NCBI GenBank assembly: GCA_025677825.1
Contig: JAIXMO010000048.1
Coordinates: 167,241 to 231,240, forward strand
Direction of reading: 5' to 3'
Source: Helicostylum pulchrum
Lineage: Eukaryota; Mucoromycota; Mucoromycetes; Mucorales; Mucoraceae
DNA: 64,000 nt
In this document: in pieces, positions 55,101 through 64,000 of the stretch
Position numbering within the stretch: position 1 is the stretch's first letter
How the letters are laid out: each line of letters opens with the position of its first letter
Program-made: the position numbers and the translations under genes
Notes under the pieces: generated by a model
What the model saw: the letters and a program-made list of their open reading frames with translations, nothing else
Database searches by the model: none
Told to the model about the DNA's origin: nothing

Positions 55101-55312
55101 ATTCCCGTATATATCCACAGTCAAAACGACTTATAAAATATAAAATAAATATGTGTATAAGCATATTTATATGCTTCCATTCCAATAAATACGTGTTTTC
55201 CCGAGAAGGGATGTGTGAAAAAAAAAGAGTCATGTTTTTGATCGTTAAATATCATGGTCGAAACTTTTACCTTATTTCTCTCTTCTTTAATTACTTATAT
55301 TTATTTTTAAAA
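52168..55312. other. 3.1-kb gene-poor region
   Basis: No gene supported. The reverse frame at 54305-54694 is partly protein-like (MNGIQVLVKDNYQTSHKLPA; in a shifted frame KRKKICADCVTKK before a stop) and could be a remnant. A CA repeat lies near 52879-52892. Confidence 0.4.
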
Positions 55313-55989
55313 ATGTTTATTACAAGCGCATCATCTATAGCTACAGTTGTTGAATACATCGCCACTGAAAGAATCAGAAGCATATTTTTTTTCACTCAAT
55401 TATGCTTCTATATTTTTGTTTTAATTGAAAAGGATTTCATTTCCTTTGTTGACGAAGCCATTGCAATGGTTTTACCTAAAGAAATAGCTCGCTTCTTTGT
55501 TCAAAATGGTAAATATTATATACAATCTAAATATCAATATATTTAAAAATATTAAACTAAAAATTACTTCAATATATTTATATAGCACAAAAACGTTTAC
55601 GTAAGAAGGAGCTTGAAGAGAAGTTGTCTGTCCGTGCCAGACAACTTCGCAGTTACGTAAACGCGTGCGAAAAGCTGAAAGATGCTTTTATAAAAGCTAA
55701 AGAAAAAGAAGACGCGCTTGAAGAAGAGCTGGGCCTGGCGGAGCGTCGTCTTGAAAAATCTGACGATCGTGTCAGATTTTTGTTAAAAGCTATCGAAGAC
55801 CTAAGTGTCACCAAAACTAGTTTGTCCCAAGAAATAGCCGACATGAATACAAGTATGTCGGCTATACCTGCCAAACATGAGAAGGATTTGGCTAAAATGC
55901 ATCAAGAGCATTTTGTTACAATAAACAATTTGAAAAAAGAGAATGCTTCTCTTAAAGCCAAACTCAGCGATGAGTTTGTGTTTGTTTAA
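55313..55989 (+). CDS. Palindrome-dense coiled-coil protein of unknown function
   Basis: Two exons (55313-55508, 55586-55989) joined G|CA give 199 residues in one frame. The N-terminal part is partly hydrophobic (SIATVVEYIATERIRSIFFF, FISFVDEAIAMVLP). From about residue 66 it is strongly charged coiled coil (QKRLRKKELEEKLSVRARQL, EKEDALEEELGLAERRLEKS, HEKDLAKMHQEHFVTINNL). No family is recognised and an additional upstream exon is possible. The DNA of both exons is a chain of inverted repeats, listed in the findings, while the reading frame stays intact, so the gene looks functional or very young. Codons use more C and G than the flanks. Confidence 0.6.
55620..55648 (+). repeat. Perfect 11-bp inverted repeat inside the coiled-coil exon
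   Basis: GAAGTTGTCTG and CAGACAACTTC separated by 7 bases. Every base of the arms pairs. Confidence 0.95.
55754..55781 (+). repeat. Perfect 11-bp inverted repeat inside the coiled-coil exon
   Basis: AAAAATCTGAC and GTCAGATTTTT separated by 6 bases (GATCGT). Confidence 0.95.
55834..55865 (+). repeat. Perfect 11-bp inverted repeat inside the coiled-coil exon
   Basis: ATAGCCGACAT and ATGTCGGCTAT separated by 10 bases. Confidence 0.95.
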
Positions 55990-56344
55990 GCAAATCCTTT
56001 TTTTTTTGTATATAGTACTCTTTTTTTTCCCAATGCTATTAAATAAATCTCGCTTTCTGAATTTGACCCACAGAGCTTTTTGTACATGACTTTAGTAAAA
56101 CAAACTTAATAAAACGGCAACTTGTATCTTTTTAAAACAATTTTGCTAATCTCTTTCTCTGATGGTTTGAAGCTCAAAGTGGCATATTGTAATACTGCGA
56201 AACCAAGGCAGTTGGATCTCCCTTTGAAAAAAAAAGTTGACAGTTTACATGAGTATGCTTTTTTTTAGATGAAGCATTGTTTCTTTCTATGTATTCACAA
56301 GAATAAACGAACAAAAACAAAAAACCATGGTGTGAAGCTAGTCA

Positions 56345-56560
56345 ATGTGGCTTGTAGATACCATAAAAAAATGTTCTTTTTTTTTCTCTTTGTCTATTGC
56401 TAGTATTTCAGATTATTCCCTTTACATGGTGATTCATGAGTGCCATATAACCGAATATATGCCAACACAGTTTGGGCTTGAGCTAATAAATCTCCTCGAA
56501 GAGGACTTTTCAACAGTCACTGCTATACCCACAGTTATTAGCGCAAGAGGTAGTGCGTAA
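56345..56560 (+). other. Short coding remnant with inverted repeats
   Basis: From about 56415 a frame reads DYSLYMVIHECHITEYM and LELINLLEEDFSTVTAIP before a stop at 56558-56560. An acceptor-like TTTCAG precedes it, so it may be a last exon. Not recognised. It contains a 12-bp stem with one mismatch (56477-56489 with 56535-56547), TCCTCgaaGAGGA at 56493-56505 and CATATA/TATATG at 56444-56461. Confidence 0.3.
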
Positions 56561-57442
56561 CCACTACTGAGACAACGGTTGAAGCCTCAGGCGAAATGAC
56601 TCGGCGATGCTAGTGTTTTGTAAGTTTTAGGGGGCGATTTGGACCGTGAACTCATTTTGGATCTCTGTCTGGTTGACGAAGCTATAAGGTAGGGTTTCTC
56701 AAATTTTAGCTGTGACCTAATAGAGTGGGCTGTCCGGCGGTTCACTTAGGATTTTGTTTCTTTGACGCCACTGTTCCAATGAGTCCAGGCGTACCCTGCC
56801 CCAAATGAGTTCAGGCTGCCAAAAGATTCTCTTTTACTATAAAAAAAAATGGAACCACATACATAGAAAATAAAAGGAGGTACTACTTACTCTTTACCAC
56901 TATTTAACAAAAGACAAATAAATAAAGGGGGTTATTAATATACTCATTTTTAATTACATATACTTGAATATATACCACTTATTTTTCTTCTTCAAGAAGG
57001 CTGATAATGTCTCGATATCTGCTAGTATTTGTACTTGCAACTAATACTTAAAATTCGAATTTTAGGTAAAGAACGAGCTGAACAAAAGGAAAACCCCCTT
57101 TTTGAACAACTGCCAAAATCGTTTAAGGTTAAAAATACCGTACATTTTTAACAGACCCGTCTTGCTACTTTTTCTTCGTCTCTTTTTTAAAAGAAAAAAA
57201 ACGAACTTTATTGGGTCAGAATGCAACGAATATAGAAAGAGAGATGTTAGAATTTCGTTGGGGTTATTGTTCCAGCAGTTAATTGAATGTATACGTGCGT
57301 GAGAGAAAGAAATAAAAATAAAGAATTGACTTTATTATATAATATTGGTATCTTATTTTAACGTTTTGATTTTGATTTTTTTGCGTTCACGGTTTGATTG
57401 TTTTAGGTAAAGACAAAGTGCCGCAGTAAAAAAAAAATATTC
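56561..57442. other. Intergenic DNA with a GC-richer stretch
   Basis: 56570-56830 is GC-richer than its surroundings and may be further decayed coding sequence. A frame at 57102-57302 (NNCQNRLRLKIPYIFNRPV, GSECNEYRKRDVRISLG) follows AAAATTCGAATTTT, a 14-bp palindrome at 57051-57064. No gene could be assembled. Confidence 0.35.
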
Positions 57443-59232
57443 TTAATTCAAGTTAATATTTTTGAACTCATGGTCTACAAAAGACCCGTGGAAAGTAACA
57501 GCAGAGAATTGACCAATAGTAAATCTAGCCAACTCTTTCATATTGGTAGCATCTATTACCACCAAGAAACAGCATTCTGCATTATTAACCAAACTTAACA
57601 ATACACCGTCATCTTCCGTGGTAGCATTAGGACTTGGTACAAAAATAGGCTCCGAGCAATTATATCCTTCTTGACCATACCGAATCCCACTTTTCGTAGA
57701 TAAATTGACCTTGACCAAATAATTGCTTTCGTCCGTCTCTTCAGTAAACCTCTTCAACTCACAACCGTATAAGAATTGATGATCGGTAAAGCAGTAAAGT
57801 TGATTGTAACGAGGGAATTCCATGTTGCAACATATAATTTCAGTATTGATTACCTTTTGTTGAGTCAAGTTGACGGTGAATCGTTTCATATCGCCAAAAC
57901 AAGTTTGACGATGAGGAGAGAAAGACATACCGTTGATGGTATCAGGGGTAGGAGCATCGTAAGCTTGTTTTGAGTGTAACCCGCCGAATTTATTTAACTG
58001 ATGCATAATGTTACCATTAGAGAATGCAGCACAATCCAAGCTTAAAATTTCATCTCCGTTCTTATCAATTGTATCAAACCCGTTGGCCACATGGAACGTA
58101 AAGAACCCAGTTGTAGGGATAGAGGCTATAAGACCTTCTCCTTTACGACTAATGACATGGAAATAGGTGGGTGCGTTCGTTACCCAGGTCATACTAGAGA
58201 GCACAGAGCCGTTTAGTAGTAAATTGAGACCCTTGTCTTGATATACTAGTGGAGATTCAGGTACGACAATATAGTTTTTGGTGAGCCAGAGTGAGTGGAT
58301 ATAAGGTGCCTGGAATTGTGATTTGTCGGAGCGGTGTGTAATATCAGCTAATACTTTCGCTTTGCCGTCTTCTGAAGTACTAAATACAATCATACGAGGT
58401 ATAGGAGCGAACGATAATGTAAAGTTAAAGATTTCCTTAGTTTCGGGATCAAATTGATGATGAGCAGCAGAAAATTGACCTTGTAATTTTTTATCGTAAC
58501 TTGTATAAGTAAAGAGCTTTTCAGGTACTATATTTTTTTTTTGAGGGGGGGGGGGGATGAGTACAAAATAAATAAATTAATATATATATTTTTTTTACCT
58601 AGTGTATCAGCATGAATCTTTTGAAGTATATTAGCATCTGTCTTTGAAACCAAGACACGATCTTCTTTTGCCCAGTCCGAGGGAAGAGGGAAATTGGTAG
58701 AAGCAGTTACGCCTACACAACGACTATCAGGCTCAGAATCACCTTTATTTGAATCGATTTTCAAGACCATGGTAGTGACACGATAATAAGCTTCCTGTAA
58801 CCATTTGAAAAACGAGACGGTAGGAACATGACCGAAGAAGACCAGCCCCTTATAAGTCTTTTCTCGAATATTACGTTCAACCGTGCCAGCTAGTAATCTT
58901 GAATTGTATTTCAAGGTTTGAGCAGAGCCATTGATTTCAAAACGATGCATAAATGGTAAACCGTCAAAAGCATGCTTAATAGAGAAAGTTGAACCGTCTG
59001 TTTGTTTAATGTTGAATTTACCGGGACCGACACGATACATGATACCATTTAACCAAGCAGGAACAGAACCGGAAGTCAGTTTGAGATTAATGGGTGTTTG
59101 GAATTCAGGCGTATCAGCTAGCTTGTACGGGCTGTAGACTGCTTGATACCTTTTGTAAATGTTGTCATATTTTAAACGAAGGAAATAGAGCGCACCTGCT
59201 ACAGGTAAAGCTAATAAAAATATAAAAAACAT
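57443..59232 (-). CDS. Carotenoid cleavage oxygenase (RPE65/CCD family)
   Basis: Two exons (59232-58599, 58527-57443) give 572 residues. An N-terminal hydrophobic segment (FFIFLLALPVAGALYFL) suggests a membrane anchor. The four iron-ligand His of the family can be placed at 234/235 (SAAHHQFDP), 289 (PYIHSLWLTKNYIV), 357 (GFFTFHVANGFD) and 558 (VTFHGSFV). Other family marks are VPAWLNGIMYRVGPGKFN and HAFDGLPFMHRFEI. Such enzymes cleave carotenoids or apocarotenoids; in Mucorales some act in making trisporic-acid sex pheromones, a possible role here. No carotenoid-synthesis partner is present in the window. The single intron contains a 12-G tract. TATATAAA lies at 59282-59289 on the reverse strand. 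Confidence 0.94.
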
Positions 59233-59281
59233 AATTTAAGAACACTTGAACGATGATAAAAAAAAGGAGACGAATGCAGTA

Positions 59282-59289
59282 TTTATATA
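59282..59289 (-). promoter_or_regulatory. TATA box of the carotenoid oxygenase gene
   Basis: TATATAAA on the reverse strand, about 50 bp before the start codon. Confidence 0.55.
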
Positions 59290-59381
59290 CTGCTTTTCAA
59301 TTTCTTTGTTCTATTTTTTCCGGGTTCGGCTAATATTCATCGAAAAGAGGGGGTCATGCTTACCTTAAAATGTTTGACGGC

Positions 59382-59609
59382 CAATAAATAATATAAAAGG
59401 AAATTTGGTTGACTTTACTGGTGATAACCTTTATTTTTTCTCACCACAGCACATACTTCTGAAAGTCCTATGTAATAGCATCTGTATCAGTGAACGAAAA
59501 TATATGTACTTTTTTTTTTGTATGAAGTACAGTAGTAAATTTCTCTATTATCAACACAGCCTGCATTGACATATAATAAACATAGTCCTCCTCCTGCTAA
59601 AACAATGTC
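59382..59609. repeat. Dispersed repeat, copy 2
   Basis: Same orientation as copy 1 at 38358-38615 and mostly identical, with small indels (copy 1 is longer mainly in T-rich parts). It lies about 150 bp upstream of the carotenoid oxygenase start. After this copy the sequences part, then share 17 bp again at 59779-59795. Confidence 0.85.
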
Positions 59610-59848
59610 TTTGATACCCTAACGCAAAATCATCCCCTTTCATCCTTTTCATCCATTTAATGTAGTTATAAACAGAGTATTAATTATATAAAAGTAAAAC
59701 GATATCTTCTTTATATAAAACAAAGAAATACGTGTTACAAATCACTGAACCAGAATTTAAATATAAAATATTAATAGAATAACTACAATTAAAATTCCCT
59801 GTCATTCACGCATATAAAAAAAGGGCCAAAGAAAGAAACTGTTTATTT
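59610..59848. other. Short intergenic DNA after repeat copy 2
   Basis: AT-rich, no gene seen. Confidence 0.5.
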
Positions 59849-60076
59849 ATGAGTATAATAAAAACGGCAGTTCTTATTACTACAAGTGCGGCCGTAACAG
59901 CAGCATTGGCAGTTACGTCTTGGGAATTCGTTTCTTCTAATAAGGCCTTCTCCTACATACCAAGAGTTAATATAACACTATTAGGTCTATTTTTTTTAAA
60001 AAAAAGATACAAATATACTTACGCCAGACGAGAAGAAGAACGACGGGAAGGAGAGCTTCGAGAAGGAGAGCGATGA
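59849..60076 (+). other. Possible small membrane-peptide frame (weak)
   Basis: Starts MSIIKTAVLITTSAAVTAAL and continues with a hydrophobic, protein-like stretch to about SNKAFSYIP, then degenerates into Arg/Glu repeats that are the antisense of a Ser/Arg-rich frame. A first exon is possible but no donor is convincing. Confidence 0.25.
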
Positions 60077-60312
60077 GAAGGAGAGTTACGAGAAGCAGAA
60101 TGAGGTAGAATATTTTTTTCACAAGTAAACGGGGAGCTCGTCAGGAATTCATGAAGAAAACGTGGTAATTCCTGTTTATAAATAATTGGTACTACTTTTT
60201 TTTCTTCTTCCAAGTATTTTTTTTACCTTGAATACTTCAAGTTCAAGACCATTCTCTATAAAACTTTCAAATACGCCTTGGGCTGATAAAATGGGTAGTC
60301 ACTTTCACTCAT
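59937..60312 (-). pseudogene. Ser/Arg-rich small gene or pseudogene
   Basis: From ATG at 60312 the frame MSESDYPFYQPK meets a shift, after which QGVFESFIENGLELEVFK reads up to a GTAAAA donor. A 56-bp intron would lead to ELPRFLHEFLTSSPFTCEK and a Ser/Arg/Pro repeat (SPSHRSPSRSSPSRRSSSRL), then a GTAAGT donor and a short last exon ending near 59937. The single frameshift argues for a pseudogene or a wrong first exon. Inverted repeats are present (CAGGAATT with AATTCCTG, 60142-60171). Confidence 0.3.
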
Positions 60313-60581
60313 GTGATCTATTTAATCATAAAGTGATGAATTTTCTAGATCATCCGTAAAGACAACTTCAGCTGATTAAATTAAATCATGATTTTTTGAA
60401 AAGCAACAAACTTCTCGTTTTACGCGTTTTCTTTTTTAACTTTTTTTTTTTCATTACAATTTTTTTTTTTTTTTGCACAGTTTATTTACCTGATTCCCTA
60501 GCGTCCATCCCAACTTAGGCCGCCCTATAAACCCTAGTGTAGCTAACGGACAATCTTTTGTTGTTGTTGTTGTTGTTGAAA

Positions 60582-61275
60582 ATGGTTCAAACAAAAAGAA
60601 AAGCAGAGCTTTCAACAGAACACAGTAAAAGAACAAAGGTATCGTATCCTAAAAGAATTAAATAATATAAAGACTAGATTCGTATTATTTAATTTTTAAA
60701 ATTATACCCAACAAGACCAAACTGCCGTGAATGCGGTCGAGAGACCACTGTGAATAACGGCGTAAACTTTATCAGTACGAAGTACATAAGAGGAAATAAA
60801 AACCCGTACTGTTTGGGATGCGTGAGGTAATCATTATCATATCAAATACTAAGTCCATAACTAATTTTTATTCTTTTTAAAAAAAAAGGCTAAAGGGAGA
60901 AATCCCAAAAAAAAACCAAACCCTCCAACTCCGACAGATCATACCATTTCGAGCCGACTTCGAAAGGTTTGGAATGGTATGAAATCACGACGACAACTTG
61001 TCAGAGTTGGTATCATTACCAGAGTTGGTCCTTCTCTGCGCCGTTTCCGGACATGCCGTCCATTTCCCCCCTGTCGGCGATATGAAGGCATTGGCGAATT
61101 TCGCTTGACCACGTCAAACCACTTGAGTATTGTCGACATGAACCTGCAGGTTGTTCTTAGACCAACCTGCAGGTTCATGCCGACAATACTTAACCATATT
61201 AAAGGCGACGCCTCGAATGATGAAATCATTCAATGGTACGAAAGATTTCGTACAATAAATAAAAATAAAATTTAA
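60582..61275 (+). pseudogene. Broken small CxxC gene, copy A
   Basis: ATG at 60582 opens MVQTKRKAELSTEHSKRTK up to GTATCG. An exon at 60716-60826 reads PNCRECGRETT...NPYCLGCVR, but its phase does not match the first exon. An intron at 60827-60888 is close to that of copy B. Beyond it the frame stops at about 60982; the family C-terminus (ILNHIKGDASNDEIIQWYER) lies in another frame, ending at 61275. Between them sits a 71-bp hairpin made by inverted duplication of the gene's own sequence. Function unknown; the C-x2-C pairs suggest zinc binding. Confidence 0.45.
61123..61193 (+). repeat. 71-bp near-perfect hairpin
   Basis: Arms 61123-61157 and 61159-61193, 35 bases each, with about 32 pairing and a one-base loop. 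The core of both arms is CATGAACCTGCAGGTTG on one strand. The right arm aligns with copy B's ordinary coding sequence, so the left arm is the inverted extra copy. Confidence 0.95.
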
Positions 61276-61985
61276 TTTGTATCATTAATAAATTGGAAAA
61301 AGCCATCTTTTGAACTTTGAAAAAAAAAACCTGAAGAGAAAGTTACACCAGTTACACTCCTTATACCATTACATTCCTTACAAAACCTATGCCGCCAACT
61401 ATTCCGACCATGATTATCGCTTGGTTTAACATAATATGCCCTTCGGGTAAGCTCAAATTATTCTTTTCATTCTTTCATATGCTAATTGCTTCTACTTTTT
61501 TATTTCTTTTATTTCCTTCATTCTGTCTCTGTATGTCCCTTTTGCTGTTTTTTATAATCAATTGTAAGTTTTCATATTTATTTTCTAATTAATTTTTTAC
61601 TAACTTTTCCTTTCTTTTCTTTTCCTTTCCTTTATTTTTTATTTTATTTTATTATTATTTTTTTTTTCTCCAAAAGTGACCCATAATTTTTTAATAAAAT
61701 TGTACTGTTGATCAATAATACGCGCTGTATTCCTTTACAGCAGATAAGTCATAGGCTGTAGAAATCACATCTTCATTTACTTTCTGCTTTTGCTTTCTAT
61801 TATGGTGTCTTGAAGTATCGTCCTCTGTCTCTCATTGGTTCCTTATAGCTTATTAAGCCTACAATTGTTGCTTAATATACGGAAACATACAATGAGTACG
61901 CTATCTTACTAATCAATGGTAAAGCTTTCTATAGCCCATTTATGCAATTAAACGATTCTTTATTATATAATTTTATTTAAATTCT
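61276..61985. other. Intergenic DNA with a short repeat match
   Basis: 61670-61699 matches 38615-38644 downstream of PEX5 (29 of 30 bases by eye). A frame from 61389 (MPPTIPTMIIAWFNIICPSG) ends at a GTAAGC donor-like site and could be a small exon, but nothing can be joined to it. Confidence 0.4.
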
Positions 61986-62564
61986 CTATGGGTATTTAGA
62001 ACCATCACATCTGTACAAAACATTAGGTACATTTGTGGAATACCAACTAATTACAAAGTTTTCTTCGTACAAATAGACATCGATGGCGGTAGGGTAGAAA
62101 TACCATAATGAGCCACATTGAGTACCTCTCATTTCGGATATAGCGTTATTTGCACTGCTTTGATATTTCTTGGAAGTAAATTGAGAGCCGGAAAGAGTCT
62201 TCATAGTAACACATGTCTTGTTTTTAGAACAATACGTATATGATGAGGTTGAGCCACTGCTAGGTAATTTTTTCTCCAAGTGATTAGTTACATCAGTCCA
62301 AACAGCATAGGCTAATTTTCCAGAGGTATTATCTCTACATGTTTTACGATAATTCTTTGTTACACAATACATGGCGCGTTCTACACCTCTTTCTAACGAA
62401 GCTATCGAGTTTTCAAACGAAACTGTCGAGTTTTCAAACGAAACTGTCGACTTTTTTAACAAAACTGTTGAGTTTTGAGAAAGTTCAACTGGTTGGGCCG
62501 AGGAAGAACCAATGGAGCATAAAACCAAGAGCATTACTCCGAGAAACTGTTTACCACCAAGCAT
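61986..62564 (-). CDS. Small secreted cysteine-containing protein of unknown function
   Basis: Single exon, 192 residues. A signal peptide (GVMLLVLCSIGSSSAQP) is cleaved near residue 23. A tandem repeat of the type STVSFEN follows at about 35-57, coded by 24-bp DNA repeats at roughly 62403-62470. The mature domain has six Cys (YCVTKNYRKTC, TYCSKNKTC, TQCGS, YRCDG), enough for three disulfides, and several N-glycosylation sequons. No family recognised. It may be an extracellular or effector-like protein; that is inference from secretion, size and Cys content only. Confidence 0.7.
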   Translation of the reverse strand: MLGGKQFLGVMLLVLCSIGSSSAQPVELSQNSTVLLKKSTVSFENSTVSFENSIASLERGVERAMYCVTKNYRKTCRDNTSGKLAYAVWTDVTNHLEKKLPSSGSTSSYTYCSKNKTCVTMKTLSGSQFTSKKYQSSANNAISEMRGTQCGSLWYFYPTAIDVYLYEENFVISWYSTNVPNVLYRCDGSKYP

Positions 62565-63737
62565 ATTAGATTAATGAAACAAAAAGCTATAGTATAATAA
62601 AAACAAAAGAGAGAGAACAAAAAAAAACTCTTATTTTTGTAGTTAAAAAAAAAGCAGTAAAGAAGAAAATCAGAAATCAGAAGTATACTTTAAGGTTTTG
62701 TGTTCAAGAAGTTGAGCTATTTGGATAACCTAGGTTAAAACTTTAAGATTCAATACGTTCTTGCAACAAATCTTAAATCATGAAATAGAAACTCTCTCAT
62801 ATTCAACCTTTATACACATATAATAGATATACTTTTTTGCCGACTTTTCATTTTATTCTAAAGCATGTTGCTCTTTTAGATTATATAGCTAATAAGAACA
62901 AACATGTAATAGGGTTATTAGGTAAATTCTCCGTAGTACATAACCAAATTTGAATATTGTAACGAGTTGTACTTGTGTTATACTCGGGTAGATGCGAGTG
63001 TTTCTATCCTTCAGATCGCGACTTCTTTCGAATTACAGATGTGTACACATACAGACACATTTGTTTATATGTATATTGTAGCTTTAACAGGAAAAGTTAT
63101 TTAGACTGTATCCCTTTTCAAAATTTCATCGTTTAGCGGTCCTCTGTATTTAATTACTTTTCGTAAATAATAGGAAGGATAATGAGGGTTTAGCGACTAG
63201 GAAGATAAAGGAATAATCAAATAAGGCAAAAATATGATGGGTCGCACTAGTATTATGTGATCAAATCTTGTCTAACATGCAAGGCGCTGCCAATGTAAAA
63301 TGCTACAAGTCCTGGTTGAAGAGAAGACTTAACGTTTACTCCGTTTATCATAGTTAGTGCAACTTTACAGACTTTTAACATTTATCCGCCATAAAAACCG
63401 TTTGAGATTCTCGTACTTGTTCATAATATTTACGAGCAATTGTATTTTGTCAGAGTCTGCGAATTTAAGTTCGAATTTCAAGCTAAGTTTTTTTTTTATT
63501 ACACAAAATAGTTTTTTTACGTTTCTCACTAAATCCTATAATAGTTGAACGACTGTATCCAGTTTTTGAAGGGAGATTTTTGATGCCTGTTTATTATTTC
63601 AGGGTCTGCACCACTTGTATCACTGGCACGTGTATTTAGTATGGACGACGTTTGACCGTATCCGTAAAAAATAAAACTATGAGCGTCACGTAAAAAAAAT
63701 TCATTTAATTTTTTCTTGTTTCTCTTTTTTTTTAATA
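62565..63737. other. Intergenic DNA
   Basis: No gene recognised. TATAAA on the reverse strand at 62809-62814 is far from the secreted-protein start (about 245 bp) and would imply a long leader. Confidence 0.45.
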
Positions 63738-64000
63738 ATGGCTATACTTAACGAAATAAACGAAGATAAGCCTCGTAAGGAGGTTGTTGTTAATACTACT
63801 CAAGCTCAAAGTGAGGGAGAAGAGTCTGATGCTGACGAAGAAATTGAAGAGAATAACGAAGAAGGTAAAGAGTACTTTTTTTTTATAAATAGGGTATCAT
63901 TTAACTGAATATAAATACACGTAATAGGTCTTTTAGATGAGTATCCCGATGATGCAGAGGTAGGCTTTTTTCTTCTTCTTGGAAAAAAAAAATAACATTT
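63738..64000 (+). CDS. 5' end of a possible SDS22/PPP1R7-like leucine-rich protein (partial)
   Basis: Exon 1 at 63738-63864 and exon 2 at 63928-63959 are joined in frame; a donor GTAGGC follows and the gene runs off the window. The 53 residues begin MAILNEINEDKPRKEVVVN and end with an acidic region then GLLDEYPDDAE. The acidic leader followed by YPDDAE resembles the start of fungal SDS22, the PP1 regulatory subunit, just before its leucine-rich repeats. No repeat is visible in the window, so the name is tentative. Confidence 0.4.

Overview
The window is nuclear DNA from a filamentous fungus. I infer Mucoromycota, probably Mucorales: the DNA is AT-rich with many poly-A/T runs, genes carry several 50-100 bp GT-AG introns, and velvet, TALE-homeobox, carotenoid-oxygenase, FLVCR-type and AMSH genes lie among wide gene-poor gaps. 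Species cannot be named from sequence alone. No rRNA, tRNA, CRISPR or intact transposon was recognised.

Layout. 0.45-1.3 kb: frameshifted remnant with a nuclease-like D...EDK motif. 2.57-3.71 kb: polyubiquitin. 4.0-7.9 kb (-): RNA14-like mRNA 3'-end processing factor, divergent from an MSB1-like gene at 8.9-10.6 kb (+). 14.6-15.8 kb (-): TALE homeodomain protein. 18.6-24.4 kb (-): 1801-residue kinesin-4-like motor, divergent from an AMSH-type JAMM deubiquitinase at 25.0-26.6 kb (+). 26.8-28.6 kb (+): FLVCR-like transporter, tail-to-tail with a NUC1/EndoG-like nuclease at 28.7-29.7 kb (-). 31.7-33.0 kb (-): velvet-domain regulator. 36.3-38.3 kb (+): PEX5. 39.6-40.0 kb: pseudogene with two in-frame stops. 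41.5-42.7 kb (-): GAPDH. 47.4-49.4 kb (-): ADA3/NGG1. 57.4-59.2 kb (-): carotenoid cleavage oxygenase. 62.0-62.6 kb (-): small secreted Cys protein. 63.7 kb to the end: 5' end of a possible SDS22 gene.

The conserved genes are housekeeping or developmental and do not form a pathway cluster. Exons were joined by hand; for each conserved gene the summed exon lengths keep one reading frame from start to stop.

The unusual part is about 50.2-61.3 kb (plus weaker traces near 44 kb). It holds small lineage-specific or broken coding sequences, with their own introns, that are packed with short perfect or near-perfect inverted repeats. The clearest case is a 199-residue coiled-coil gene at 55.3-56.0 kb, whose exons carry at least a dozen separate palindromes or hairpins with 5-11 bp stems. 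Two related broken loci (50.5-51.05 and 60.6-61.3 kb) share a well-conserved intron but have diverged flanking exons, each with its own private palindromes, including a 71 bp hairpin. A dispersed repeat of about 230-260 bp links this region to the 3' flank of PEX5. I know of no described system that explains this pattern.
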